Under the pieces are notes generated by a model, which searched no databases, had not been told where the DNA came from, and worked only from the letters and a program-made list of their open reading frames with translations. The position numbers and the translations under genes were made by a program. 8,420 nt of DNA, from the NCBI GenBank assembly GCA_902465145.1, contig CABQMD010000027.1:1-8420 (forward strand), given 5' to 3'. The stretch comes from an uncultured Succinatimonas sp. (lineage in GTDB: Bacteria; Pseudomonadota; Gammaproteobacteria; Enterobacterales; Succinivibrionaceae). How positions within the stretch are numbered: the stretch's first letter is position 1; every line of letters begins with the position of its first letter. Positions 1 to 6,973 of the stretch are shown piece by piece.

Positions 1-1964
1 AAAGCATTGCCGTGTGAGAGTACCTGATCGCAAAGGGAAGGATCCTGCAGAATGTTTTCATCGTATTTAAGATCGATATCGTTGATCACGCGATCTGGTG
101 CGGCAGGATCTGCTTTTTTCGGAGTGTTTTCATAGAGGGTCTCTCCGTTGCGACTTATCTTGGTAATAAGGTAGGGGGAGAGTTTATAACCGCCGTTGGC
201 AAAGACTGCGTAACCTGTAACCAACTCCAAAGGAGTTACTTCTACTGAGCCCAAGGCCATGGATTCTACTTGTTGAGATTTGGGAATTTCAAAACCGAAT
301 TTCTGAACGTGAGTTACGGCATTGGGAACACCTATTTGCCTTATAAGACGTACTGAAACTACGTTTTTGGAACGGGCCAGAGCTTCGCGCAAGGTCATGA
401 TCCCGTCGTAACGGTTGGGGGTGTTTTTAGGTTCCCACCAGGTGCGGGAGCCGGGATCCCAAGTGCGCAAAGGTTCGTCCATGAACAGTGAATTTATGGA
501 TATACCTTTGGCAACGGCTGCAGAATATAAAAAAGGTTTGAAATTAGAGCCGACCTGTCGTTTGGCCATGGTGGTGCGATCAAATTTGCTCTTTTCAAAA
601 TCATAACCGCCGACCAAGGCTTCTATGCCGCCGTCATACGGGTTTAACGCTACCAGTGACGATTCCACTTCAGGCAGCTGTGTCAGAGTAAGAAGTCCTT
701 TTTCGTCGTTATACACATAGATCACGTCCCCTGCTTGCATGATGTCCGACGGTTTTTTAGGAGCAGCTCCCTGACTGCGATCGGATCTGAACGGCGCGGC
801 CCATTTCATGCCTTCCCATGAGAGCACTGCAGTCTTTTGATGGCGAAACATCAGGGTTGCACTGCGATCTTTGTCGTTAACGCTGTTTACCAGCGCAGGA
901 ACTATGAAGTGATAGCGATCATAGGAGCGCAATAATCTTTCTCTGCCGTCGTCGTTGTTAGTAAAATCCTGTATTTGTGAGGTTTTGGCGGCAACTCCGC
1001 GATAGCCGTGACGTTTGTCATAAGCAGTTACGCCTTTGAACACGGCGTAGTGAGCGTCAAGCTGAGTTTTGGAATCAATTGAGGTATAAATTTTAAACCC
1101 GTCGGTATAAGCCTGCTCACCGAAGCGGTCCAGAACAAACTGACGGGCATTTTCAGCAACGTATGGAGCGTAAGCCTCAAGCGGGGCTCCGTGTAAAAAG
1201 GTTTTATAGGGAGCTGAAGACGCTTCGTCAAATTCTGCCTTGGTAATATAACCAAGACTCAGCATGCGTCCAAGTACCGTATTGCGTCTGTCACGCGAGC
1301 GCTCGGGATTTGAAATCGGGTTTAAAGTGGACGGAGCTTTGGGTAATCCTGCAATGGTAGCCATTTGCGCGAGCGTAAGATCTTTTAATTCTTTGCCGTA
1401 GTAAACCTGTGCGGCGGCTGCAACTCCGTAGGCGTTGTGTCCTAGGGCAATTTTGTTGAGATAGAGCTCGAAGATCTCATCTTTGGTAAGTACCTGTTCA
1501 ATACGCAATGAGATGAATACTTCTTTTATTTTGCGCTTTAAGGTTTTTTCGCGGGTTAAGAAAAAGTTACGGGCTACCTGCTGGGTAATGGTGGATGCTC
1601 CCTGAGTGGCGCGACCTGAGTTGGCCACGGCCACGGCGGCTGCTCGCAATATACCTATGGGATCGACTCCGTTGTGTTCATAGAAACGGCTGTCTTCGAT
1701 TGCTAAAAATGCCTGACGCAATTTCAGCGGAATTTGATCAAGCGGCACCGGAATACGCTTGGCTTCACCGAATTCTCCTATGAGCTTTCCGTCTTTAGTA
1801 AAAATCTGCATGGGAGTTTCGAAACTTACATTGCGTAATTCCGATACATCCGGCAAAGAACCTAAGGCACTGTAATAAAGTCCGGCTCCGGTTGCGGTGG
1901 AGATGGCACCTAAAAAAAGACCCGCCCAGATTGCGGTACGTACAATTTGCAGACGAAGAAACAC
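1..1964 (-). CDS. mrcA: Penicillin-binding protein 1A, bifunctional peptidoglycan synthase (partial, C-terminus outside window)
   Basis: Class A PBP that polymerises lipid II into glycan strands and cross-links the peptides on the periplasmic face of the inner membrane. 654 codons are visible; the family is usually about 850 residues. A membrane anchor lies at about residues 10-30. The glycosyltransferase domain shows EDSRFYEH (catalytic Glu90), GASTITQQ (122-129), RKIKE (144-148), ELYLNKIALG (166-175) and AGLPKAP (205-211). KRHGYRG (317-323) opens the OB-like insertion typical of PBP1A. The transpeptidase domain has the SxxK motif at Ser473-Lys476 within VGSNFKPF, and SKN at 532-534. The third motif (KTG) lies beyond the left edge. 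The start is GTG at 1964-1962: an in-frame TGA stands two codons upstream, so no longer reading is possible, and GGGTG lies 4 nt before it. The gene is divergent from aroK. No frameshift or internal stop was seen. Identity is very secure. Confidence 0.97.
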   Translation of the reverse strand, partial: MFLRLQIVRTAIWAGLFLGAISTATGAGLYYSALGSLPDVSELRNVSFETPMQIFTKDGKLIGEFGEAKRIPVPLDQIPLKLRQAFLAIEDSRFYEHNGVDPIGILRAAAVAVANSGRATQGASTITQQVARNFFLTREKTLKRKIKEVFISLRIEQVLTKDEIFELYLNKIALGHNAYGVAAAAQVYYGKELKDLTLAQMATIAGLPKAPSTLNPISNPERSRDRRNTVLGRMLSLGYITKAEFDEASSAPYKTFLHGAPLEAYAPYVAENARQFVLDRFGEQAYTDGFKIYTSIDSKTQLDAHYAVFKGVTAYDKRHGYRGVAAKTSQIQDFTNNDDGRERLLRSYDRYHFIVPALVNSVNDKDRSATLMFRHQKTAVLSWEGMKWAAPFRSDRSQGAAPKKPSDIMQAGDVIYVYNDEKGLLTLTQLPEVESSLVALNPYDGGIEALVGGYDFEKSKFDRTTMAKRQVGSNFKPFLYSAAVAKGISINSLFMDEPLRTWDPGSRTWWEPKNTPNRYDGIMTLREALARSKNVVSVRLIRQIGVPNAVTHVQKFGFEIPKSQQVESMALGSVEVTPLELVTGYAVFANGGYKLSPYLITKISRNGETLYENTPKKADPAAPDRVINDIDLKYDENILQDPSLCDQVLSHGNA

Positions 1965-2018
1965 TTTTCACCCAGATCAACTAATAATGCGGTATTCTAA
2001 CATTTGAGCAAACGGCGC

Positions 2019-2048
2019 AGTATAGCCAAAAACAATGTAAAAAGACAA
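2019..2048 (-). promoter_or_regulatory. Candidate sigma70 promoter for mrcA
   Basis: On the minus strand, TTGTCT (2048-2043) serves as a -35 box with 4 of 6 consensus matches. It is followed after 18 nt by TATACT (2024-2019), a -10 box with 5 of 6 matches. This would start transcription near 2012 and give a leader of about 48 nt before the GTG of mrcA. A second -10-like hexamer, TAGAAT (1999-1994), has no acceptable -35 partner. The call rests on sequence match only. I could not find an equally convincing promoter for the aroK side in the 96-bp gap; candidate -10 boxes there (TATTCT at 1993-1998, AATAAT at 1983-1988) lack a -35 partner. Confidence 0.33.
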
Positions 2049-2050
2049 AA

Positions 2051-2054
2051 AGGA
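2051..2054 (+). promoter_or_regulatory. Ribosome binding site of aroK (decides the start)
   Basis: AGGA is followed by 6 nt and then ATG at 2061. This favours the ATG over the in-frame TTG at 2004, which would add 19 basic residues before the kinase fold and has no Shine-Dalgarno sequence. Confidence 0.6.
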
Positions 2055-2060
2055 TCAAAG

Positions 2061-2570
2061 ATGAAAGGCTTAAACAAGCGGATTTTTCTCATCGGCCCCA
2101 TGGGAGCGGGCAAAAGTACCGTGGGCAAAGCTTTGGCTTTGCTTTTGGAAAAGCCTTTTTTGGATCTTGATGAGGAAATAGTGCGTCAGGCAGGAATGAG
2201 CATTCCGGAAATTTTTAAACTTGAAGAAGAAAAAGGCTTCAGAGCACGCGAGACTTTTGCACTTAAAAGTTCTTTGAAGCACGAAGCCGTGATCGCCACC
2301 GGCGGCGGCATCGTGGTTACGCCTGAAAATCTTGAAATTTTAAAAGAAAACGGTCTGGTGGTATATCTGCGTGCCGACGTTGAAACTCAATATCAGCGTA
2401 CTAAAAAAGATAACGGCCGCCCTATGCTGTATGCAGATGATCGCAAAACCAGATTGCAACAGATTTTTGATTATCGTGATCCTCTTTACCGTAGCATCAG
2501 CGATATTTTGGTAGACAGCGGACGCAATGAAGTCCGAGTCTGCGTGGAACTTATAAAAAAGGAAATGTGA
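2061..2570 (+). CDS. aroK: Shikimate kinase
   Basis: Phosphorylates shikimate to shikimate 3-phosphate with ATP in the cytoplasmic shikimate pathway to chorismate. The 169 residues fit the family (about 170). The P-loop is GPMGAGKST (12-20). The shikimate-binding Asp pair is at D35/D37 (LDLDEE), followed by FRARE (60-64) with the conserved arginine, and GGG (81-83). The lid carries NGRPML (118-123) with the conserved Arg120, and a C-terminal YRDPLYR segment follows. The ATG at 2061 is chosen because of its AGGA ribosome binding site; the reading frame is open back to a TTG at 2004. It is the first gene of the operon and aroB follows after 7 nt. In many gammaproteobacteria a pilMNOPQ-type block precedes aroK; here mrcA lies directly upstream on the other strand. 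The paralogue AroL is formally possible, but the linkage to aroB supports aroK. Confidence 0.97.
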   Translation: MKGLNKRIFLIGPMGAGKSTVGKALALLLEKPFLDLDEEIVRQAGMSIPEIFKLEEEKGFRARETFALKSSLKHEAVIATGGGIVVTPENLEILKENGLVVYLRADVETQYQRTKKDNGRPMLYADDRKTRLQQIFDYRDPLYRSISDILVDSGRNEVRVCVELIKKEM

Positions 2571-2577
2571 GAACGTT

Positions 2578-3669
2578 ATGAGAATCATTACCGTAGGTCT
2601 TAAAGAACGCTCATATCCAATCTATATAGGGAACGAATTAAATTACGGCAATATAGCCAGAAAAGCTTTGCCTAAGATCAGGGATCTTTTAGTAGTATCA
2701 AACGATACCGTAGCTCCTTTATATATGGAACAGCTTAAAAAAGATCTTGAAAAGCATGACTTTAAAGTGCGAGAGTGCATCTTAAAAGACGGAGAGTGCT
2801 ATAAGACCGTCGATTCGTGGATGCAGATAGAAACTGCATTACTGCAAGACGGCTATGGACGTGACAGTGCCGTAGTTGCCCTAGGAGGCGGTGTGGTCGG
2901 GGATATGGCAGGCTTTGCCGCAGCCTGTTATCAGCGCGGGATCCCGTTTATCCAGATCCCTACTACTCTTTTGGCTATGGTGGATTCTTCAGTAGGAGGA
3001 AAAACAGCCATCAATCATCCTTTGGGAAAAAACATGATAGGAGCTTTTCATCAGCCAAAAGCAGTGGCTGCCGAACTTTCGGTGTTGAAAAGTCTGCCTG
3101 CGCGCGAGCTCTCCTGCGGTTTGGGAGAGATCATCAAAACAGGCGTCATCTATGATCAGGATTTCTTTTTGTATCTTGAGAAGCATGCTCATAAAGTTTA
3201 CGAACTTGATTTTGACGTGATCTCCCATATAGTGCAGCGTTGCTGTGAGATCAAGGCAGAGGTCGTAAGCAAAGATGAGCAGGAGCACGGACTCAGAGCC
3301 ATATTGAATTTCGGTCATACTTTCGGACATGCCGTGGAAGCCTTCTTAGGATTCGGAACTTGGTTGCACGGTGAAGGCGTAGGCTTAGGCATGGTGATAG
3401 CTTCTGCCTTGGCTAAAAAACGCGGACTTATAAGCGCTGAGGATTTTGAACGCATCCATGCTTTGATTGTACGTTGCAGATTACCTGATCGTATTCCTGA
3501 GAACATGCAACCTCAGGATTTTCTGCGTCTCATGCGCCATGACAAGAAGGTAAGACAGGGCGTTATCCGTTATGTCTTGCCAGAGCGTTTGGGACAGGTC
3601 GGTTTGTACACCGATGTGAGCGATGAAGAGGTAGTCTCCTTGATAAACGATCTTAAGGGTATAAAGTGA
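2578..3669 (+). CDS. aroB: 3-dehydroquinate synthase
   Basis: Cyclises 3-deoxy-D-arabino-heptulosonate 7-phosphate to 3-dehydroquinate, the second shikimate-pathway step, using NAD and a divalent metal. The 363 residues are essentially the family length. The NAD-binding region is GGGVVGDMAGFAA (103-115). The active-site stretch covers PTTLLAMVDSSVGGKT (128-143), with K142 and the following GKNMIGAF (150-157). The three metal ligands are visible as E184 (GLGEIIK), H247 (NFGHTFGH) and H264 (WLHGEG). The ATG at 2578 has only a weak GAG 6 nt upstream and lies 7 nt after the aroK stop, so translation is probably coupled. The stop overlaps the GTG start of damX. No anomaly was seen. Confidence 0.98.
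   Translation: MRIITVGLKERSYPIYIGNELNYGNIARKALPKIRDLLVVSNDTVAPLYMEQLKKDLEKHDFKVRECILKDGECYKTVDSWMQIETALLQDGYGRDSAVVALGGGVVGDMAGFAAACYQRGIPFIQIPTTLLAMVDSSVGGKTAINHPLGKNMIGAFHQPKAVAAELSVLKSLPARELSCGLGEIIKTGVIYDQDFFLYLEKHAHKVYELDFDVISHIVQRCCEIKAEVVSKDEQEHGLRAILNFGHTFGHAVEAFLGFGTWLHGEGVGLGMVIASALAKKRGLISAEDFERIHALIVRCRLPDRIPENMQPQDFLRLMRHDKKVRQGVIRYVLPERLGQVGLYTDVSDEEVVSLINDLKGIK
3655..3659 (+). promoter_or_regulatory. Ribosome binding site of damX (supports a GTG start)
   Basis: AAGGG ends 6 nt before GTG at 3666. The in-frame ATG at 3675 would be 15 nt away, which is too far, so the GTG that overlaps the aroB stop as GTGA is preferred. Confidence 0.55.
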
Positions 3670-5594
3670 CGAAAATGTCATCGCATCCTAACACCCGACT
3701 TAAGATCACTGATCTTCTGTGTTCGCAGTTTCGTGAAGCAGGATCTTTTGTGATCCTTTCAGGAGACAGCGGCAGCGGGCGTACCGGTGCGCTTGAGAAC
3801 GTAATTGCTGAACTTGAAGATCGCTATCAGATAATCTTTGTCCCCTGCAGCGCCGATGAATCGCTGGTTGCTTTAAGACAGATGTTTTTATCGCAGTTGT
3901 TGCCGGGAGGCAAATGGGATGTCAATTTAAATTTATGCGATACCTTAAACAGGATCCCAGTACCCGGACGTCGCAAAGTGTTGGTGATGGTTGATGATAT
4001 CGATGCAGTAACCATCGGCTTTTTTAACGAATTAAAATCCCTTTATGAGCAGACTCTCGGGGGAGGGCGTTTTGCTTTTTTGCTTACGGCACATCCTCTT
4101 TGGACCCAGCAGGTACAGCGTGCAAGCTTAGCAAGCTTAAAAGGTAAATTTCGCGAAATTGCGATGTTGCCTTTGTCTTTACAGGAAAGTCTGTCTTTGG
4201 TTAAGGCATATTTTGAGGCTGCAGGCAAAAACAGGGATTATGAAGCTATTTCTCAAAAACTTCCTCGATATTTGGAAGGTTGCAAGGGTAATATAAGCAA
4301 GGTTATTAAACAGACGGAGCTTCTTATGGACGATCCAAAGTTGGCTCAGAGCGCCAGGCCGCCTGAGAATGAGGCGCAGTTGCGTGCGCTGAAAAAGAAA
4401 AAAAATCGCGGTTTGGCCGGGATTTTTATCACTGTCGTAAGCTTAATCATAGTCATATTGTGCATCATTCCGCTCTTTACCGGAGGATCACTTTTCGGCG
4501 GTGATGAAAGGAATGAAGAAGGGACTGATGCCTCTACGGTCATACGACCGGGGGCTTCATCTTTGCCGTCATTCTCTTCTGGTAACCGTGATGATTATCA
4601 GAAAGGACAGGAAGACAGCGCCGAAAAAGCAGAACAGGCAAAGTCCAATTTGCCAGATGTATCGGTTGATGAGGCATTAAAGGCAGAGCAGAGATCCTCG
4701 GATCCTCTGCGCTCTTCTGCTCCTGCACCTACGGATCTTAAAGCACAACAGGAGCACGGCAGTGCCGACAAGCCGCAGCTTGATGACGGAGCTTTGCTTC
4801 CTGATCTCAAAGAAGGCATAGAGGCCAATACCCCTGATGCCGAGCATAAAAAATCGGTAACCCTTAACGGGGAAACCCTCGATGCCATCGAGAAGAGCGA
4901 GGCCGGATCAGGAAAAGATCCGGAATTACCCCGGCGAAGCCTGGACGGATCTTTAAAAAAAAATGATGTAGAAGGCAAAGTGCAGAGTGCAGGCAGCGGT
5001 GATTTCTTAACCCGCGGCGACAATATGCTGCGACAAGACGCAATTAAGGCAGAGGATGAGGCTTTGCGCAGACAAAGTGAAGCTGAAGCCTTAAAGCAGT
5101 TGCAAAATACCAAAGCTGCAGAGGAAGAAGCAAAATTAAAAGTACTTGCCGACAAAGCCGCGGCTTCTCTGGATGAAGGCGAAAAAAAGAGCATTCAGGC
5201 TCAAAAGCGCAATGCTTCTGCCAAGAGAAATTCAAAGCCACGTGCCAACAGATCTGCAAGTTACAGCGGTCCTGAGCGCGGCGGGATCCCGGGAAGCGTC
5301 TCAGAGCTTTGGAACAAAAACGCCGATCATTATACTTTGCAGGTAATTGCAGGTCGCAACCGTCAGGCCGTGGTGCAGGCGTCGGCAGGAGTTTCTGATC
5401 GTTATTGGATTTATGAAACGACCCGCGAGCGTCGTCCCTGGTATGTCTTGGTGACGGGGGACTTTGCAAGTCCCAATGCAGCCGTTAGGGAAAGAGCTAA
5501 ATTGCCTTCTTCTTTGAGAGTAGGCGGACCGTTCCCCAAAACCTTTGACCGCGTGCAGACAGAAATGAGACTTAGTACAGCCAATGGACGTTAA
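3666..5594 (+). CDS. damX: DamX-like cell-division protein: AAA-type domain, one membrane segment, SPOR domain
   Basis: Septum-associated inner-membrane protein. The C-terminal SPOR domain of this family binds peptidoglycan strands stripped of stem peptides at the division site. Order along 642 residues: cytoplasmic P-loop domain (about 21-225) with a Walker A-like GDSGSGRT (33-40) and Walker B VLVMVDD (105-111); basic KKKKNR stretch (243-248); one membrane helix (about 249-271); a long polar, low-complexity periplasmic linker; a charged, probably coiled-coil stretch (about 455-500); SPOR domain (about 554-632). The segment IYETTRERRPWYVLVTGDFAS (582-602, two short motifs in one) closely resembles the E. 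coli DamX SPOR core. E. coli DamX is about 428 residues and lacks the P-loop domain. Oddities are Arg39 where Walker A normally has Lys, and a 9-bp tandem duplication (4122-4139, encoding ASL twice). The 3' end overlaps rpe by 11 nt; dam, usually next, is absent. The name is secure from the SPOR domain and operon position. Whether the P-loop domain hydrolyses ATP is unknown. Confidence 0.92.
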   Translation: MTKMSSHPNTRLKITDLLCSQFREAGSFVILSGDSGSGRTGALENVIAELEDRYQIIFVPCSADESLVALRQMFLSQLLPGGKWDVNLNLCDTLNRIPVPGRRKVLVMVDDIDAVTIGFFNELKSLYEQTLGGGRFAFLLTAHPLWTQQVQRASLASLKGKFREIAMLPLSLQESLSLVKAYFEAAGKNRDYEAISQKLPRYLEGCKGNISKVIKQTELLMDDPKLAQSARPPENEAQLRALKKKKNRGLAGIFITVVSLIIVILCIIPLFTGGSLFGGDERNEEGTDASTVIRPGASSLPSFSSGNRDDYQKGQEDSAEKAEQAKSNLPDVSVDEALKAEQRSSDPLRSSAPAPTDLKAQQEHGSADKPQLDDGALLPDLKEGIEANTPDAEHKKSVTLNGETLDAIEKSEAGSGKDPELPRRSLDGSLKKNDVEGKVQSAGSGDFLTRGDNMLRQDAIKAEDEALRRQSEAEALKQLQNTKAAEEEAKLKVLADKAAASLDEGEKKSIQAQKRNASAKRNSKPRANRSASYSGPERGGIPGSVSELWNKNADHYTLQVIAGRNRQAVVQASAGVSDRYWIYETTRERRPWYVLVTGDFASPNAAVRERAKLPSSLRVGGPFPKTFDRVQTEMRLSTANGR

Positions 5595-6276
5595 TAATAA
5601 AAAGTATCTGATTGCAGGATCCATCCTCTCGGCCGATCTTTTGAATTTGGAGAAAGATGTAGGACAGGCCGTGGAGCAGGGTGTGGATATCATTCACTTT
5701 GACGTGATGGATTATCATTTTGTGCCGAATATGACCTTCGGTCCCATGTTTTTAAAGAAAATGCGCTCACGTTTTCCCGATATCGTATTTGACGTGCATC
5801 TTATGGTAGAGCCGGTGACGGAGCAGGTGGTAGGAGACTACATCGATGCCGGTGCATCATGGGTATCCTTCCATCCTGAGGCCTGTACTCATGTTGAGCG
5901 CATGCTTTCTTATATAAGATCGCGCGGCGTAAAGGCCGGTCTGGCATTAAATCCCGGTACCGGGATCGAATTTCTGCGTTATTTGTGGCATACCTTGGAT
6001 TTTGTATTGGTAATGACGGTAAACCCGGGGTACGGCGGGCAAAAACTTTTGCCCTCTTGTCTTACCAAAGTTGCCGATGTCAGGCGTATGGTTGCAAAAG
6101 AAAGTGATCACAAAATCTTAATAGAGGTAGACGGAGGCGTGAAAGAATCCAATATCGCTATGATTGCAGAACACGGCGCGCGTGTTTTTGTCGTAGGATC
6201 GGCTTTCTTCGGGGAAAAAGACAAAGCGGCAGCTTTGTCGGCTCTGACTTCTGCGCTTGAGAATAAACAGTCATGA
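5584..6276 (+). CDS. rpe: Ribulose-phosphate 3-epimerase
   Basis: Interconverts D-ribulose 5-phosphate and D-xylulose 5-phosphate in the cytoplasmic pentose phosphate pathway. It is a 230-residue TIM barrel (E. coli about 225). Metal and catalytic residues are visible: H38 and D40 in HFDVMD, H72 in DVHLMV, and D183 in IEVDGGVK. D40 and D183 are the acid/base pair. NPGYGGQ (147-153) and VGSAFF (204-209) form the phosphate-binding loops. The usual N-terminal signature IAPSILSAD reads IAGSILSAD (10-18), with Gly for the conserved Pro; the following Ser13 is kept. The ATG at 5584 is the only reasonable start before this motif. It lies inside damX (11-nt overlap) with no clear Shine-Dalgarno sequence, so translational coupling is likely. 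The stop overlaps gph as ATGA. Confidence 0.97.
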   Translation: MDVNNKKYLIAGSILSADLLNLEKDVGQAVEQGVDIIHFDVMDYHFVPNMTFGPMFLKKMRSRFPDIVFDVHLMVEPVTEQVVGDYIDAGASWVSFHPEACTHVERMLSYIRSRGVKAGLALNPGTGIEFLRYLWHTLDFVLVMTVNPGYGGQKLLPSCLTKVADVRRMVAKESDHKILIEVDGGVKESNIAMIAEHGARVFVVGSAFFGEKDKAAALSALTSALENKQS

Positions 6277-6968
6277 AATTGAAGCATGTTCCCAAGGGGC
6301 TCATCTTTGATTTGGACGGCACTTTGGCAGATACCCTGCCTCAGCTTGCGCTGGCAGCCAAACTCTCGTGTGAGGCGGCAGATCTTAAAGCTCCTACGCT
6401 AGATGAGGCAAAAACCTACGTAGGAAACGGAGTCAAACTGCTTTTGACAAGAGCCATAGCAGGTCGTCGTAATGCCGTGCCTGATGATGTTGATAAAACC
6501 TTGCTTGCAAGGGTACGGGAGCTCTTTAATCACTATTACAGTGAAGGCTTGTCGAGCAATTACAGTTTGTATCCCGGGGTAAAAGCAGGTCTTACTTTTT
6601 TTAAACAACAGGGGATCAAACTCGGAGTCTGTACCAACAAACCGCAGATGTTCGCAGTCCCCTTGCTTAAATATATGGATCTTTTCTCTTTGTTCGATTT
6701 TGTGTTTGGCGGAGAGGTGCTGGAAGAGCGCAAACCGGATCCCAAACCTGTATTGTATGTGGCGCAAAAGCTTAAGGTGGAGCCTTGTGAATGTGCCATG
6801 GCAGGCGACAGCGAAAACGATGTGTTTGCAGGTCAGCGCGCCGGTATGAGTACCGTATTTTTTACCTACGGATATTTTTCATCTGATCCTGCTACAATTA
6901 CTCCCGATCACATTTTTAATGATTTTAATGCGTTAACCGTATTGATTAAACAATTACAACAGAGATGA
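6273..6968 (+). CDS. gph: Phosphoglycolate phosphatase, HAD superfamily
   Basis: Hydrolyses 2-phosphoglycolate, a by-product of DNA 3'-end repair and oxygen damage, to glycolate and phosphate in the cytoplasm. The four HAD motifs are complete across 231 residues. Motif I is FDLDGTLAD with nucleophile D13 and acid/base D15. Motif II is VCTNKP with T121. Motif III is K154 in ERKPDP. Motif IV is [11 protein letters not shown] with D179 and D183. The helical cap lies at about 25-95, as in the Gph/PGP subfamily. It overlaps rpe by 4 nt (ATGA) at its start and ends next to trpS. The rpe-gph-trpS order is the best argument for Gph over another HAD phosphatase; HAD substrate range is hard to read from sequence alone. 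Confidence 0.92.
   Translation: MKLKHVPKGLIFDLDGTLADTLPQLALAAKLSCEAADLKAPTLDEAKTYVGNGVKLLLTRAIAGRRNAVPDDVDKTLLARVRELFNHYYSEGLSSNYSLYPGVKAGLTFFKQQGIKLGVCTNKPQMFAVPLLKYMDLFSLFDFVFGGEVLEERKPDPKPVLYVAQKLKVEPCECAMAGDSENDVFAGQRAGMSTVFFTYGYFSSDPATITPDHIFNDFNALTVLIKQLQQR
6961..6964 (+). promoter_or_regulatory. Ribosome binding site of trpS (decides the start)
   Basis: AGAG stands 9 nt before ATG 6974, but directly abuts the in-frame ATG 6965 that overlaps the gph stop. The downstream ATG is therefore preferred. It also gives the 334-residue length and the SKKIIFSG N-terminus expected of TrpS. Confidence 0.45.
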
Positions 6969-6973
6969 CATCC

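Noticed and set aside
26..110. Six GATC sites in 85 bp, resembling an oriC-like or SeqA-binding cluster
   Set aside because: The stretch is inside mrcA coding sequence, with no DnaA boxes or AT-rich unwinding region seen; it is reported only as part of the window-wide GATC excess.
2004..2060. TTG start at 2004 for a longer shikimate kinase
   Set aside because: It adds 19 basic residues not expected in the family and has no ribosome binding site, whereas ATG 2061 has AGGA at a good distance.
2989..3330. A 113-codon minus-strand open frame inside aroB
   Set aside because: aroB here encodes the active-site region with all metal ligands; the antisense frame has no independent support.
4598..5194. 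A 198-codon minus-strand open frame, rich in Ser, Ala and Leu, opposite the damX linker
   Set aside because: It is the antisense of a low-complexity, Glu/Lys/Ser-rich coding stretch. It has no recognisable motif, and damX on the other strand is well supported.
5044..5469. A 141-codon minus-strand open frame over the damX 3' half
   Set aside because: It overlaps the SPOR domain coding sequence, shows no family resemblance and has a composition typical of a shadow frame.
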